NCBI RefSeq assembly: GCF_018918075.1
Contig: NZ_JAHLPW010000015.1
Coordinates: forward strand, 1 to 64,000
Source of the DNA: Virgibacillus sp. MSJ-26
Lineage (GTDB): Bacteria > Bacillota > Bacilli > Bacillales > Amphibacillaceae
Reading direction: 5' to 3'
DNA: 64,000 bases
The position numbers and the translations under genes were made by a program. How positions within the stretch are numbered: position 1 is the first letter of the stretch; each line of letters begins with the position of its first letter. The notes under the pieces were generated by a model that saw only the letters and a list, made by a program, of their open reading frames with translations, was not told where the DNA came from and made no database searches. Shown here one piece after another: positions 17,565 to 25,902 of this stretch.

Positions 17565-17665
17565 TGGACAGACGCTTTCCGCGGGGATGAAGAATTGAAC
17601 TTCATTCTTCTTTGCTGGTAAGCCTCTCCAGGTTTGTCTTACGGTTCGTACTAAGCCTTTCCCCA
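17565..17665 (+). repeat. Fragment of a dispersed Bacillales repeat
   Basis: The string CAGACGCTTTCCGCGGGG (17569-17586), followed by a GC-richer stretch ending near GGTTCGTACTAAG, is typical of a degenerate repeat found in many Bacillaceae intergenic regions. The surrounding 17309-17790 shows no gene. The promoters of the FrnE-like gene and of mqo must lie here. Confidence 0.4.
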
Positions 17666-17795
17666 GTATTTTACAGACTGTCACTGAATGAAAATTCATT
17701 TTATATTTTCTACACCTTTTAAATAATCGACAATTATTATATAATAGTAGATATATTAATCTGTAAAACTTTTAATGAGAAGATAATATAAAGGG

Positions 17796-17847
17796 GCAGA
17801 AATAAGTATGTGAGCGTGCTCATGAGTTTTAGCTTATTTATTTCTGC
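17796..17847 (+). promoter_or_regulatory. Leader hairpin before mqo
   Basis: GCAGAAATAA (17796-17805) pairs perfectly with TTATTTCTGC (17838-17847), 27 bases before the mqo start codon. No T-run follows, so it is not an intrinsic terminator. It may stabilise the mRNA or be a protein-binding site. Confidence 0.45.
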
Positions 17848-17873
17848 AAATTCAGGGGAAAAGGTTGATGTAA

Positions 17874-19379
17874 ATGAGCAACAAAGTTACTGAGACAGAA
17901 GTTATTTTAATTGGGGCAGGGATTATGAGTGCGACTTTGGGAACGCTTTTAAAAGAACTTGTTCCTGAATGGGATATTACAGTATTTGAAAAACTCGATA
18001 AAGCTGGAGAGGAAAGTTCTAATGTGTGGAATAACGCAGGAACAGGCCACTCAGCGCTATGTGAATTGAATTATACAACTGAAAAACCAGATGGCACAAT
18101 GGATATAAGTAAAGCAATTAAAGTGAATGAGCAATTTCAAGTGTCCAAACAATTTTGGTCATATCTCGTTAAAAAAGGACTTATCAAAAATCCGGAAGAA
18201 TTCATCAGACCGTTGCCACATATGAGCTTGGTGCATGGTGAAGATAATGTGGACTTCTTAAAAAAACGTTTTGAAGCGTTATCAAACAATCCACTTTTCC
18301 AAGGCATGGAGTTTTCGGAAGACCCGGAGAAACTGCTCGAATGGATTCCAGTCATTATGGAAAATCGTGAAGTAACTGAGCCGATTGCAGCAACGAAAAT
18401 TGACTCAGGTACAGATGTGAATTTCGGTGCCTTAACACAGATGCTATTTAAACATTTGGAAGATGAAGATGTCGAAGTGAATTATAATCACAGCGTGGAA
18501 GATATCAAACGGAATGAAGATGGGCTATGGGAAGTCGAAGTTCACAATCATAAGGAAGGAAGAATTGAACACCATACCGCAAAATTTGTCTTTATCGGTG
18601 GTGGAGGTGGAAGCCTGCACTTACTTCAAAAATCTAGTATTCCTGAAAGTAAGCATGTCGGCGGATTCCCAGTGAGCGGATTATTTATGGTTTGTAATAA
18701 TCCGGACATTATCGATCAACATCATGCCAAAGTATACGGAAAAGCTAAAGTTGGTGCACCGCCAATGTCAGTGCCGCATCTTGATACAAGATACATCGAT
18801 AATAAAAAATCTTTACTATTTGGTCCGTATGCCGGATTTTCACCTAAATTCTTAAAGACAGGTTCTATGATGGACTTGATGACGTCTGTAAAACCGAATA
18901 ACGTCTTCACCATGCTCGCAGCTGGCGCAAAACAAATGCCGCTAACGAAATATTTAGTTCAACAAGTTATATCCACTAAAGAACAACGGATGAATGACTT
19001 ACGTGAATTCATCCCAGACGCTAAAGCGGAAGATTGGGATCTCGTCGTCGCCGGTCAGCGTGTGCAAGTCATCAAAGACACCGATGAAGGCGGAAAAGGA
19101 ACGCTCCAATTCGGTACAGAAGTCATTACAGCTGATGATGGTTCCATCGCAGCACTGCTCGGTGCTTCTCCCGGGGCCTCTACGGCAGTTCACGTCATGC
19201 TCGACGTTATTGAGAGATGTTTCCCGGAGCAAGTGAATGAGTGGGAAGCGAAAATCAAAGAGATGGTTCCTTCGTATGGTAAGCATCTGATGGAAAATCC
19301 AGAACTCCTTGAAGAAGTTAAAGCATCATCATCTGAAGCTCTCGGTCTGGATGAGAAACCGGCCGCCGTTCATAGTTAA
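17874..19379 (+). CDS. mqo: Malate:quinone oxidoreductase
   Basis: Membrane-associated FAD enzyme of 501 residues that oxidises malate to oxaloacetate and passes electrons to the quinone pool. The FAD-binding [10 protein letters not shown] lies at residues 14-23. Strong family blocks include [28 protein letters not shown] and the C-terminal [15 protein letters not shown]. Length matches the family. The ribosome-binding site GGGGAAAAGG precedes ATG 17874. The gene is monocistronic, with a leader hairpin upstream and a terminator 8 bases downstream. Confidence 0.97.
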   Translation: MSNKVTETEVILIGAGIMSATLGTLLKELVPEWDITVFEKLDKAGEESSNVWNNAGTGHSALCELNYTTEKPDGTMDISKAIKVNEQFQVSKQFWSYLVKKGLIKNPEEFIRPLPHMSLVHGEDNVDFLKKRFEALSNNPLFQGMEFSEDPEKLLEWIPVIMENREVTEPIAATKIDSGTDVNFGALTQMLFKHLEDEDVEVNYNHSVEDIKRNEDGLWEVEVHNHKEGRIEHHTAKFVFIGGGGGSLHLLQKSSIPESKHVGGFPVSGLFMVCNNPDIIDQHHAKVYGKAKVGAPPMSVPHLDTRYIDNKKSLLFGPYAGFSPKFLKTGSMMDLMTSVKPNNVFTMLAAGAKQMPLTKYLVQQVISTKEQRMNDLREFIPDAKAEDWDLVVAGQRVQVIKDTDEGGKGTLQFGTEVITADDGSIAALLGASPGASTAVHVMLDVIERCFPEQVNEWEAKIKEMVPSYGKHLMENPELLEEVKASSSEALGLDEKPAAVHS

Positions 19380-19387
19380 TTTTACAG

Positions 19388-19424
19388 AAAACGAGGTTTG
19401 CCCATGGGTAAACCTCGTTTTTTT
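19388..19424 (+). terminator. Terminator of mqo
   Basis: AAACGAGGTTTGCCC pairs with GGGTAAACCTCGTTT, followed by a run of T. Confidence 0.9.
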
Positions 19425-19446
19425 AATGATAGGGAGGAGGGAAAAG

Positions 19447-19911
19447 TTAATCTTTGTCTTCCTTATGTTTTAGATAATCTTGTTTATCCCGCTCTGGTAC
19501 ATCCAGTTCTTCAGAAAACTCCGTTTGCAACTGTCCGAACGCTTCGTAATCTCTTTCTCCTTTAAAATTGTCGAATTCGTTTAAAATATAACCATGTAAG
19601 AAAGGTTCAACACATGCAGTGAAAAAAGCTGCCGCAAGAGACGTCACCATAATCGCTTCACTGTGCCCGATAAAAAAGCTTGCCAACACCCAATAACTGA
19701 AGAACGCCAAAATGAAATCAGAAACCGAAGCAGCCACATTACCGAATTTCCTCAAGATAAGCATATCACCAACTACATAGGAAATAAGCGTCGTCATTAA
19801 ACCTATCAACAGCAAATTTCCAAAATAAGCATGGTTAAAAATCCCAAATAAAGACAGCACCGTCACCGTAATAACGATAAATTTAATCCCTAAAATTTTT
19901 AAATGTTTCAT
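19447..19911 (-). CDS. YndM-family (DUF2512) membrane protein
   Basis: Membrane protein of 154 residues with four hydrophobic segments in the first 115 residues and a charged cytoplasmic tail ending KHKEDKD. The spacing and the VGDMLILRKFGN and DFILAFFSYW blocks match the DUF2512/YndM family, which has no known function. Start placed at the ATG of MKHLKILG (19911), with AAAGGACG upstream. A longer frame to 19959 has a poor start context. Confidence 0.75.
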   Translation of the reverse strand: MKHLKILGIKFIVITVTVLSLFGIFNHAYFGNLLLIGLMTTLISYVVGDMLILRKFGNVAASVSDFILAFFSYWVLASFFIGHSEAIMVTSLAAAFFTACVEPFLHGYILNEFDNFKGERDYEAFGQLQTEFSEELDVPERDKQDYLKHKEDKD

Positions 19912-19989
19912 AGTAAGCAAATCGTCCTTTCTGTTTGATTTGCCTTTTAGTATGAACATAATTGGAAATAATATGCTAAAACCTTTTGG

Positions 19990-20165
19990 AAGGATTATAG
20001 AATTAGTGGAAGGGCTATAGAATCACGGGGAGGGGCTATAGAATCGAATGAAAGGCTATAGAACTGCCACGAAGGTCTATAGAATCAAATGACGGGCTAT
20101 AGGACTGCACGAAAGGCTATAGAATCAAATCAAGAGACATTGAACCATCACGACGGGCTATAAAA
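19990..20165 (+). repeat. 20/21-bp GGCTATAGA tandem array, family F, first copy
   Basis: The core TATAGA recurs at 19996, 20016, 20037, 20057, 20078, 20098, 20118 and (after one lost unit) about 20159. Steps alternate 20 and 21 bases, a mean close to two helical turns. The bases between cores vary. The same family is at 38113-38212. It lies downstream of the RHH gene and upstream of YndM. Confidence 0.85.
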
Positions 20166-20174
20166 TTAACTAAA

Positions 20175-20238
20175 GCAAAAAGAATCCGAGCGATGTACCG
20201 AATTTTTAAAGAGAAAATTCAATACATTGCTCGGACCT
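20175..20238. terminator. Long stem terminator downstream of RHH gene
   Basis: AATCCGAGCGATGTACCGAATTTT pairs, with a few mismatches, with AAAATTCAATACATTGCTCGGA. On the minus strand it ends in TTCTTTTT just after the RHH stop codon. Confidence 0.75.
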
Positions 20239-20246
20239 TATTCCTG

Positions 20247-20414
20247 TTACTCTTCTTCTAGCTTTTCAGTTTCTTCCAAGCCTATTTTAATCAATGTTCT
20301 GATCGCTTCACTCGTGGTTTTAATGCGGTTGTTAAATTTGTAGGCTTCAATCTCTTCGACCATATCAACAGGAAACATCACCATTAAATGGGTGGTTCTA
20401 TTCTTGATAGCCAT
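20247..20414 (-). CDS. Ribbon-helix-helix protein, 55 aa
   Basis: Small protein starting MAIKNRTTHLMVMFPVDM, then EEIEAYKFNNRIKTTSEAIRTLIKIGLE. The beta-strand followed by two helices with the SEAIRTLI motif is the ribbon-helix-helix DNA-binding fold of CopG/Arc/antitoxin proteins. ATG 20414 follows GAGGTGA. No toxin gene is adjacent, so it may be a solitary repressor rather than an antitoxin. It has its own strong terminator. The target could be its own promoter or the 52-bp repeats just upstream, but this is only a guess. Confidence 0.75.
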   Translation of the reverse strand: MAIKNRTTHLMVMFPVDMVEEIEAYKFNNRIKTTSEAIRTLIKIGLEETEKLEEE

Positions 20415-20520
20415 TTAGTCACCTCAATTTTAAGTATGAGCTATAACACGAGTGATAGCAAGATTTTCGAACTATCTGACAGTAAACTGGATTTTCATAT
20501 AAGGTTCTTAAAAAATTCTT

Positions 20521-20730
20521 CATAGTTTCAATGAACACCGCAAATTAAGGAAATCCCCAAAAAGTTGTAGTTCATCCCCTCGACGAAGACCACAAACCCA
20601 CGAAATCCTAGAAAAGTTGTAGTTCATCCCCTCGATGAAGACAGCAAACTCGTGAAATCCTCGAAAAATTGTAGTTCATCCCACCGATGAAGAACACAAA
20701 CCCACGAAATCCCCGAAAAGTTGTTGCTTA
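20521..20730 (+). repeat. 52-bp tandem repeat, family E, first copy
   Basis: GTTGTAG-type landmarks at 20564, 20616, 20668 and 20720 are exactly 52 bases apart. Each unit contains a tight stem TTCATC / GATGAA around CCCTC, then ACCACAAACCCACGAAATCC. The array lies between the divergent RHH and GntR genes. The same family occurs at 43820-43995. Confidence 0.9.
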
Positions 20731-20857
20731 TTCCTCAAATGCACGCTGAACTTTTCAAAATCTCTTCTAAAAGCTATCTCATGGCTAGTAAACAAATTCT
20801 CTCAATAACTAGCATCACAAAAATCAAAAAAATATGAATATTACCTTGCTTTTTATT

Positions 20858-20876
20858 CCAATATGCAATATATTGG
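20858..20876 (+). promoter_or_regulatory. Inverted repeat at GntR gene start, candidate operator
   Basis: CCAATAT-N5-ATATTGG directly precedes the likely ATG (20881) and covers an earlier ATG at 20863. The position suggests autoregulation or translational control, and favours the later start codon. Confidence 0.4.
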
Positions 20877-20880
20877 ATAT

Positions 20881-21531
20881 ATGAAAACGCATACATCAAT
20901 TCAGGCGATTAATCGCAGAACATTAAGTGATCAAGTTTACTATTCATTGAGAACGGCCATCATTAGTTTAGAGTTGGAGCCTGGTCAAAAGATTCGTGAT
21001 ATGGATTTGGCAGAGCAATTTAATGTGAGCCGAACTCCGATTCGGGAAGCTTTAAAGCGACTTGAAAATGAGGGGTTAATCATTACGAAACCAGGATCGG
21101 TTACTCAAGTTTCAGCAATTAATATCGAGGAGGTGAAACAAGCGTTTGTTGTTGTTGCGTCGTTACATGGTTTAGCTGCTCGACTGGCAGCCTCACATCT
21201 AACAACAAATGAATTTGATTTACTAGAAACTTATAATGATGAACTCATCGCAAGTATTGATAGAAAAAATGTATTTGAGGCGCTTCAAGCGGACGATTAT
21301 TTTCATGGTGTGTTTATAAAAGCATCGAAAAACATGGAAATCGCTAAAGTCTTAGAAAGCTTAATGCCTAAACTACGTCGATTGGAATTTAAAAAATTTG
21401 ATTCGAAACAAGCTACGAATTCTGTCTCAGAACATAAAAAAATCATCACAGCATGCAAAGAGAAGGATATTCAACTCGTCTCAAGGTTAGTGGAGGAGAA
21501 TTGGCTTAGTTTAAGTGACCAACTGATTTAA
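20881..21531 (+). CDS. GntR-family (FadR-type) regulator
   Basis: DNA-binding regulator of 216 residues (222 if ATG 20863 is used). The N-terminal winged helix shows the GntR signature DMDLAEQFNVSRTPIREALKRLENEGL. The C-terminal part is all-helical FCD type with an EALQADDYFHGVF Asp/His ligand pattern. Neither start has a clear Shine-Dalgarno sequence. The SHMT-like enzyme gene begins 24 bases downstream on the same strand, so the regulator most likely controls its own operon in response to that enzyme's substrate or product. Confidence 0.85.
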   Translation: MKTHTSIQAINRRTLSDQVYYSLRTAIISLELEPGQKIRDMDLAEQFNVSRTPIREALKRLENEGLIITKPGSVTQVSAINIEEVKQAFVVVASLHGLAARLAASHLTTNEFDLLETYNDELIASIDRKNVFEALQADDYFHGVFIKASKNMEIAKVLESLMPKLRRLEFKKFDSKQATNSVSEHKKIITACKEKDIQLVSRLVEENWLSLSDQLI

Positions 21532-21555
21532 ACTTTTATAAGGGAGGATTTTTGA

Positions 21556-22893
21556 TTGGTTAAAGTAAACGAAAAAGTCGAAGTGCATGATGTCGAAGTA
21601 TTAAAATGGGCGCGTGAACTTATTGAATCTAGCCCATCTTATCACGTCGCTGGAAATGAAGTGGTTCATTCTGTTGATAAAAATGAAATATGGCGTGGTG
21701 AAGAGTGCTTAAATCTTTTAGCACCTGAAGCCCCTACAAGTTCAATTGTGCGAAAACTTTTATCCTCAGAGGTTGGAATTCGAGCAGCTGAAGGTCATAT
21801 TGGTCCGAAGCAACGTTGGTTTGCAGGGACAAAATATATTGATGAAATTGAAGCTCTATGTATGGAATTATTAAAAAAGGCGTTCAGAGTCAATTATGCA
21901 GACCACCGTCTAATCGCTAGTATGATCGGAAATATGGCTGTATATGCCACTATGACCGAACCTGGTGATCCGATTATGTCGATGAATCAGCCATTTGGTG
22001 GGCATTCGAGTAACCGTTTAGATGGGCCGGCTGGGATTCGAGGATTGGACATCCATAATATACCTATGGATCCTTTCGAACTAGGCGTTGATTTAACTGA
22101 ATTTGAAAAAGTGGCACGCGAGGTCAAACCGAAACTAGTAACCCTCGGTGCTTCTATGACCCTATTTCCATTTCCTGTGAAAGAAATGCACGACATCATT
22201 TCCGAATGGGATGGAAAAATATTCTTCGATGGTGCTCACCAACTTGGCCTCATCGGAGCCGGAATGTTCCAAGATCCATTAAAAGAAGGAGCGAGCGTGC
22301 TTACTGGATCAGCTGGTAAAACATTTAGCGGACCGCAAAGTGGCATTATCTTGTGGGATGAGGCAGAAATTACAGAACCACTGACAGATACCATTTTTCC
22401 GGCACTAGCTGCTACACATCAGGTCAATCGTGTCGCAGCATTAGCTGTTTCAGCAGCTGAATTCCTGGCATATGGAAAAGAATACATGGGGCAAATTGTT
22501 TCGAATGCAAAAGCGCTAGGCAAAGCACTAAATGATCGAGGTGTTACTGTATTAGGTGCACATAAAGATTACACCGAAACCCATCAGGTAATCGTTGATG
22601 TGAGTGAGTATGGTGGCGGTTACGACGTGGCACAAAGATTAGCCGAAGCCAATATTATTACAAATAAAAACCTTATTCCAAAAGATCGCCCTGAAGATTG
22701 GGATGAACCGAGCGGGTTAAGAATTGGCACAACTGAAATGACGAGATATGGCATGAAGGAACAAGAAATGGAGTATACGGCGGACTTAATTGTCTCACTC
22801 CTTGAGAAAAAGGAAAATGCAGAACAGGTGAAGGAAAAAGTCGTGGCATTCCGTCGTTCATTTAATAAAATACATTATTGTTTTGAAGATTGA
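21556..22893 (+). CDS. SHMT-like fold-type I PLP enzyme
   Basis: Protein of 445 residues related to serine hydroxymethyltransferase. The pyridoxal-phosphate Lys is in GSAGKTFSGPQSG (about residues 254-266), and FDGAHQLGLI supplies the Asp/His pair of the cofactor site. True SHMT has THKT at the Lys site; here it is SAGKT, and other SHMT folate-binding blocks are weak. A related aldolase or transferase on a beta-hydroxy amino acid is more likely than housekeeping GlyA. Start TTG 21556 behind GGGAGGA. In operon with the GntR regulator. Confidence 0.82.
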   Translation: MVKVNEKVEVHDVEVLKWARELIESSPSYHVAGNEVVHSVDKNEIWRGEECLNLLAPEAPTSSIVRKLLSSEVGIRAAEGHIGPKQRWFAGTKYIDEIEALCMELLKKAFRVNYADHRLIASMIGNMAVYATMTEPGDPIMSMNQPFGGHSSNRLDGPAGIRGLDIHNIPMDPFELGVDLTEFEKVAREVKPKLVTLGASMTLFPFPVKEMHDIISEWDGKIFFDGAHQLGLIGAGMFQDPLKEGASVLTGSAGKTFSGPQSGIILWDEAEITEPLTDTIFPALAATHQVNRVAALAVSAAEFLAYGKEYMGQIVSNAKALGKALNDRGVTVLGAHKDYTETHQVIVDVSEYGGGYDVAQRLAEANIITNKNLIPKDRPEDWDEPSGLRIGTTEMTRYGMKEQEMEYTADLIVSLLEKKENAEQVKEKVVAFRRSFNKIHYCFED

Positions 22894-22907
22894 TTTTAAA
22901 AATCCAT

Positions 22908-22950
22908 AAAAAGAGTGATGTCAAGAATATGATGGCATCACTCTTTTCTT
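22908..22950. terminator. Bidirectional terminator between SHMT-like and CsbD genes
   Basis: AAAAAGAGTGATG pairs with CATCACTCTTTTC. It serves both convergent transcripts. Confidence 0.85.
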
Positions 22951-22966
22951 GCGGGAAATCTTTGAA

Positions 22967-23149
22967 CTAGTCATTAACCGATTTATTCTTTGCCTCGCCA
23001 GCTTTGTCTTTAAGGCTTCCTTTGGCCTGATCATATTTACCTTCCATCTTTTTAGAAAAGTCATCAGTTGCCTCTCCGTACTTTTCTTTTGCTTTTCCTT
23101 TTGCTTTATCGACTGCACCTTCGAATTTATCTTTATAACCATCATTCAT
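22967..23149 (-). CDS. csbD: CsbD-like stress protein, 60 aa
   Basis: Small, highly charged helical protein starting MNDGYKDKFEGAVDKAKGKAKE, matching the CsbD family: repeated amphipathic KAKGK/DKAGEAKNK segments and no hydrophobic core. In B. subtilis csbD belongs to the general stress regulon under sigma-B. Here a textbook sigma-B promoter lies just upstream (23176-23201). ATG 23149 follows AAAAGGAGGT. Molecular function is unknown. Confidence 0.9.
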   Translation of the reverse strand: MNDGYKDKFEGAVDKAKGKAKEKYGEATDDFSKKMEGKYDQAKGSLKDKAGEAKNKSVND

Positions 23150-23175
23150 TATATTTCTACCTCCTTTTAGAAAAC

Positions 23176-23201
23176 ATTCCCTCTCTCGAAAACGATTAAA
23201 C
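23176..23201 (-). promoter_or_regulatory. Sigma-B promoter of csbD
   Basis: On the minus strand GTTTAA - 14 bases - GGGAAT, matching the sigma-B consensus (GTTTAA-N12-15-GGGWAW), about 30 bases upstream of the start codon. Confidence 0.8.
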
Positions 23202-23295
23202 TTGTGAGATAATCATGAGAATTTAGTTCTTAATCGAAAAATAAAACATATATATATATGTGGGATTTAAAATTCAACAAAGGAGCGGTGACAAG

Positions 23296-25362
23296 ATGGA
23301 TGATGAGAAAAAAGATAAAAGGCACGGTTGGCAGAATGAAAAAGATGAACAGCTGGAAAAAGATCGTGCCAAAAATACTGGGCCGGGAAAGAAGCTAACG
23401 GATGACGCGGGTTTTAAAATTTCAAATGATCGGTGGAGTTTACGAGCAGGTAAGCGTGGTCCTACGTTATTTCAAGATTTTCATTTTTACCGAAAACAAT
23501 CTCATTTTAGTCGCGAGCGAATACCTGAAAAAGTTGTGCATGCGCGTGGGGATGGGGCTTATGGGGAATTTGAATTATATAAATCGATGAGTCATGTGAC
23601 AAGAGCACATTTTCTTCAAAAACCAGGAACTAAGACCCCGGTGTTTGTTCGCTTTTCCAATTTTATTGGAAGTAAGGGGTCGAAAGATACAGCTATTGAT
23701 ATCCGCGGTTTTGCAACAAAGTTTTACACACAAGAGGGCAACTATGATATGCTAGCACTCTCCTTTGCCGTATTTGCTGTGATGGATGCTATGAAATTTG
23801 CAGATTTTGTTCACGCCGTTAAACCAAACCCTCGAACCGGAGTCCCTCAAGCCACTGTCGCTCACGATAATGCCTGGGATTATGTCGCTAATAATCAGGA
23901 AATTGCGCATTTTATCATGTGGTTGATGTCCGATCGTGGCCGTCCTAGAAGTTGGCGAATGATGGAAGGTTGGCCGGTCAATACATTCCGATTTATCAAT
24001 GAACAAGGAAAATCAACTTATGTCAGGTTTGTTTGGAAGCCTCTACTTGGTGTTCATTCATTGCTATTAGATGAAGCAAATATCATCGGTGGAGTTGACC
24101 CTGATTACCACCGAAGAGATTTACACGAAGCGATAAAAAGCGGTGCTTATCCTGAATATGAACTGGGCGTACAGCTTATTGCTGAAGGTGATGAGCATAA
24201 ATATGATTTTGATATTTTGGATGATACAAAGTTATGGCCAGAAGAAGAAGTCCCCGTTGAAACTATCGGTAAAATGACTCTAAATCGTCTCGTCGATAAT
24301 CATTTCGCGGAAGAAGAACAGTCCTCATTTGACCCAGCAACCGTTGTCCCGGGAATTGACTTCACCAATGACCCTGTCTTGCAAGGTAGGTCATTTGCTT
24401 ACCGAGACACAGATTATCATCGTCTTGGTACCGGAAATATTAATCATATTCCAGTCAATCAGCCTATCTCAGAAACAAATTTAAATCAGAGGGACGGTTA
24501 CGTCAGGCACCGAATTGATGTTGATTCTGTAGACTATCATGAAAATTCATTAGCCGGAAATACCCCAGCAGAAACCCCTCCTGAAGAAGGTGGGTATGCC
24601 CATTATCCAGAAAAAGTGGAAGGACGAAAAACGAGGGAACGTCCGGGTGAATCTTTCTATGATTTCTTTTCACAAGCGAGAATGTTTTGGAATAGTATGT
24701 CGCCTGTTGAGAAACAACACATCGTGGAAACCTTCACCTTTCACCTAGGATATGTCAAAAGTAAATCAGTAAGACAGCAAGTTGTTGACATGTTTGTCAA
24801 TGTTGACAAAGGAATGGCCTGCGCTATAGCAGAAAATATTGGTGTCAACCCACCAACAGGATCGAATGTACCAGTTGAAAAAAGTTCTCCAACCCTCAGT
24901 TTAGCGAATACCGTTTATTACGCCTATACACAAAAGCTTGCTGTGTTAATTGGTAATGGTTTTAATGGAAATGAAGTCCGAAATGTTCTTGATTACTTAC
25001 ATGAATGTGGCGTTTTTATCGACATTGTCAGTGAAAAACTCGGCACCGTTACAGGAGATGACGGCACGAAGATTAATGTAGATGACATATTTACTTCTTC
25101 AAATCCTGTCTTGTATGACTCAATTTATGTTGTTGGAGGTCGTTCTGATAATGAGGCGAAATTTGAGCAGGATATTACTCATTATATCAGAGAAACATAT
25201 CGACACTTTAAACCGATTGGCGTAGCAACTAGCGCGGAATCCTTTTTCAACCCGTCAGATATGAATGCCTTACCTGGCGTTGTATTTGCAACAAACAACT
25301 CAAATTTCAATGAAGAGTTTGTCACTGCCATTGCCAAGCAGCGATTTTGGGATAGGAAATAG
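23296..25362 (+). CDS. katE: Large-subunit catalase (KatE/HPII type), altered distal pocket
   Basis: Clade II catalase of 688 residues with the extra C-terminal flavodoxin-like domain (about 570-688). The essential His is present in VVHARGDG (His82), and the haem-ligand Tyr369 and its Arg376 are present in FAYRDTDYHRLG. The distal GNN of active catalases (GNYDLVGNNIPVFF in relatives) is replaced by ALS, so the two Asn are Leu155 and Ser156; the nearby Pro is Ala. This should weaken or change peroxide chemistry. ATG 23296 follows AAAGGAGCGG. KatE of B. subtilis is sigma-B controlled; I do not see a clear sigma-B promoter here. Confidence 0.9.
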   Translation: MDDEKKDKRHGWQNEKDEQLEKDRAKNTGPGKKLTDDAGFKISNDRWSLRAGKRGPTLFQDFHFYRKQSHFSRERIPEKVVHARGDGAYGEFELYKSMSHVTRAHFLQKPGTKTPVFVRFSNFIGSKGSKDTAIDIRGFATKFYTQEGNYDMLALSFAVFAVMDAMKFADFVHAVKPNPRTGVPQATVAHDNAWDYVANNQEIAHFIMWLMSDRGRPRSWRMMEGWPVNTFRFINEQGKSTYVRFVWKPLLGVHSLLLDEANIIGGVDPDYHRRDLHEAIKSGAYPEYELGVQLIAEGDEHKYDFDILDDTKLWPEEEVPVETIGKMTLNRLVDNHFAEEEQSSFDPATVVPGIDFTNDPVLQGRSFAYRDTDYHRLGTGNINHIPVNQPISETNLNQRDGYVRHRIDVDSVDYHENSLAGNTPAETPPEEGGYAHYPEKVEGRKTRERPGESFYDFFSQARMFWNSMSPVEKQHIVETFTFHLGYVKSKSVRQQVVDMFVNVDKGMACAIAENIGVNPPTGSNVPVEKSSPTLSLANTVYYAYTQKLAVLIGNGFNGNEVRNVLDYLHECGVFIDIVSEKLGTVTGDDGTKINVDDIFTSSNPVLYDSIYVVGGRSDNEAKFEQDITHYIRETYRHFKPIGVATSAESFFNPSDMNALPGVVFATNNSNFNEEFVTAIAKQRFWDRK

Positions 25363-25552
25363 GCTGGCGTCCACTCACCGGAATTGTTGCTGGATTCAAT
25401 CTCAGTGAGATGAACTCCATCACTACGAAAACTATGCTCTATTAAAAATGATTCATTCTACTATTTTGTTTGTCCAATCAATTACCTCTTACCTTCAATA
25501 CATTATTAGTGAGGTTGTGTTGACCTCAAATTATCAGGGGAGGTAAGATTAT

Positions 25553-25756
25553 ATGTCTCATGACCATGTTCGTGGTGAGCAGGACAATAAGAATTTGAAA
25601 ATGGTGTGTAAATGTTATGAAGTTGATGTAGCAGCAGAAGAAGACGAACGTGATGATCATTGTGGTTGTAAAAAATGCAAACCGAAAAGAAAACACCATC
25701 ACCACCATAGAAATCGGCGTCGAGGATATAGGCGTAGAAACAATCATAGAAGATAG
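25553..25756 (+). CDS. Cys/His/Arg-rich small protein, 67 aa
   Basis: Hydrophilic protein with CKC near residue 20, CGCKKC at about 37-42, then a basic tail of consecutive His and Arg residues. This composition resembles small spore-coat or metal-binding proteins of Bacillaceae, but there is no clear family match. Strong CAGGGGAGG site before ATG 25553 and a terminator 10 bases after the stop support a real, separately transcribed gene. Metal binding is an inference from the Cys/His clusters. Confidence 0.7.
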   Translation: MSHDHVRGEQDNKNLKMVCKCYEVDVAAEEDERDDHCGCKKCKPKRKHHHHHRNRRRGYRRRNNHRR

Positions 25757-25765
25757 TTAAACTTT

Positions 25766-25806
25766 AAAAACGGCAAGCCTCTTTAATGAGGCTATGCCGT
25801 TTAATT
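25766..25806 (+). terminator. Terminator after Cys/His-rich gene
   Basis: AAACGGCAAGCCTC pairs with GAGGCTATGCCGTTT, followed by AATT. Confidence 0.8.
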
Positions 25807-25868
25807 ATGACATATAAGAGTCGAATCCATTATTAAAAATGCATTGAATCTCTTTGTGAAGATTGGTT

Positions 25869-25902
25869 CATACTAACACTGTAATATGGAGGTGTTAGTA
25901 TG
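25869..25902 (+). promoter_or_regulatory. Inverted repeat covering SD and start codon of BCCT gene
   Basis: CATACTAACAC (25869-25879) is the perfect reverse complement of GTGTTAGTATG (25892-25902), with 12 bases between. The right arm contains the ATG start codon, and the GGAGG Shine-Dalgarno (25888-25892) sits at the loop edge. Such a hairpin should hide the start codon. It could be an RNA thermometer- or salt-sensitive switch, or a repressor operator in DNA. Confidence 0.7.

Noticed and set aside
23220..23295. Sigma-B promoter for katE
   Set aside because: I found no GTTTAA-N12-15-GGGWAW pair at usable distance; only an AT palindrome (CATATATATATATG-like) is present.
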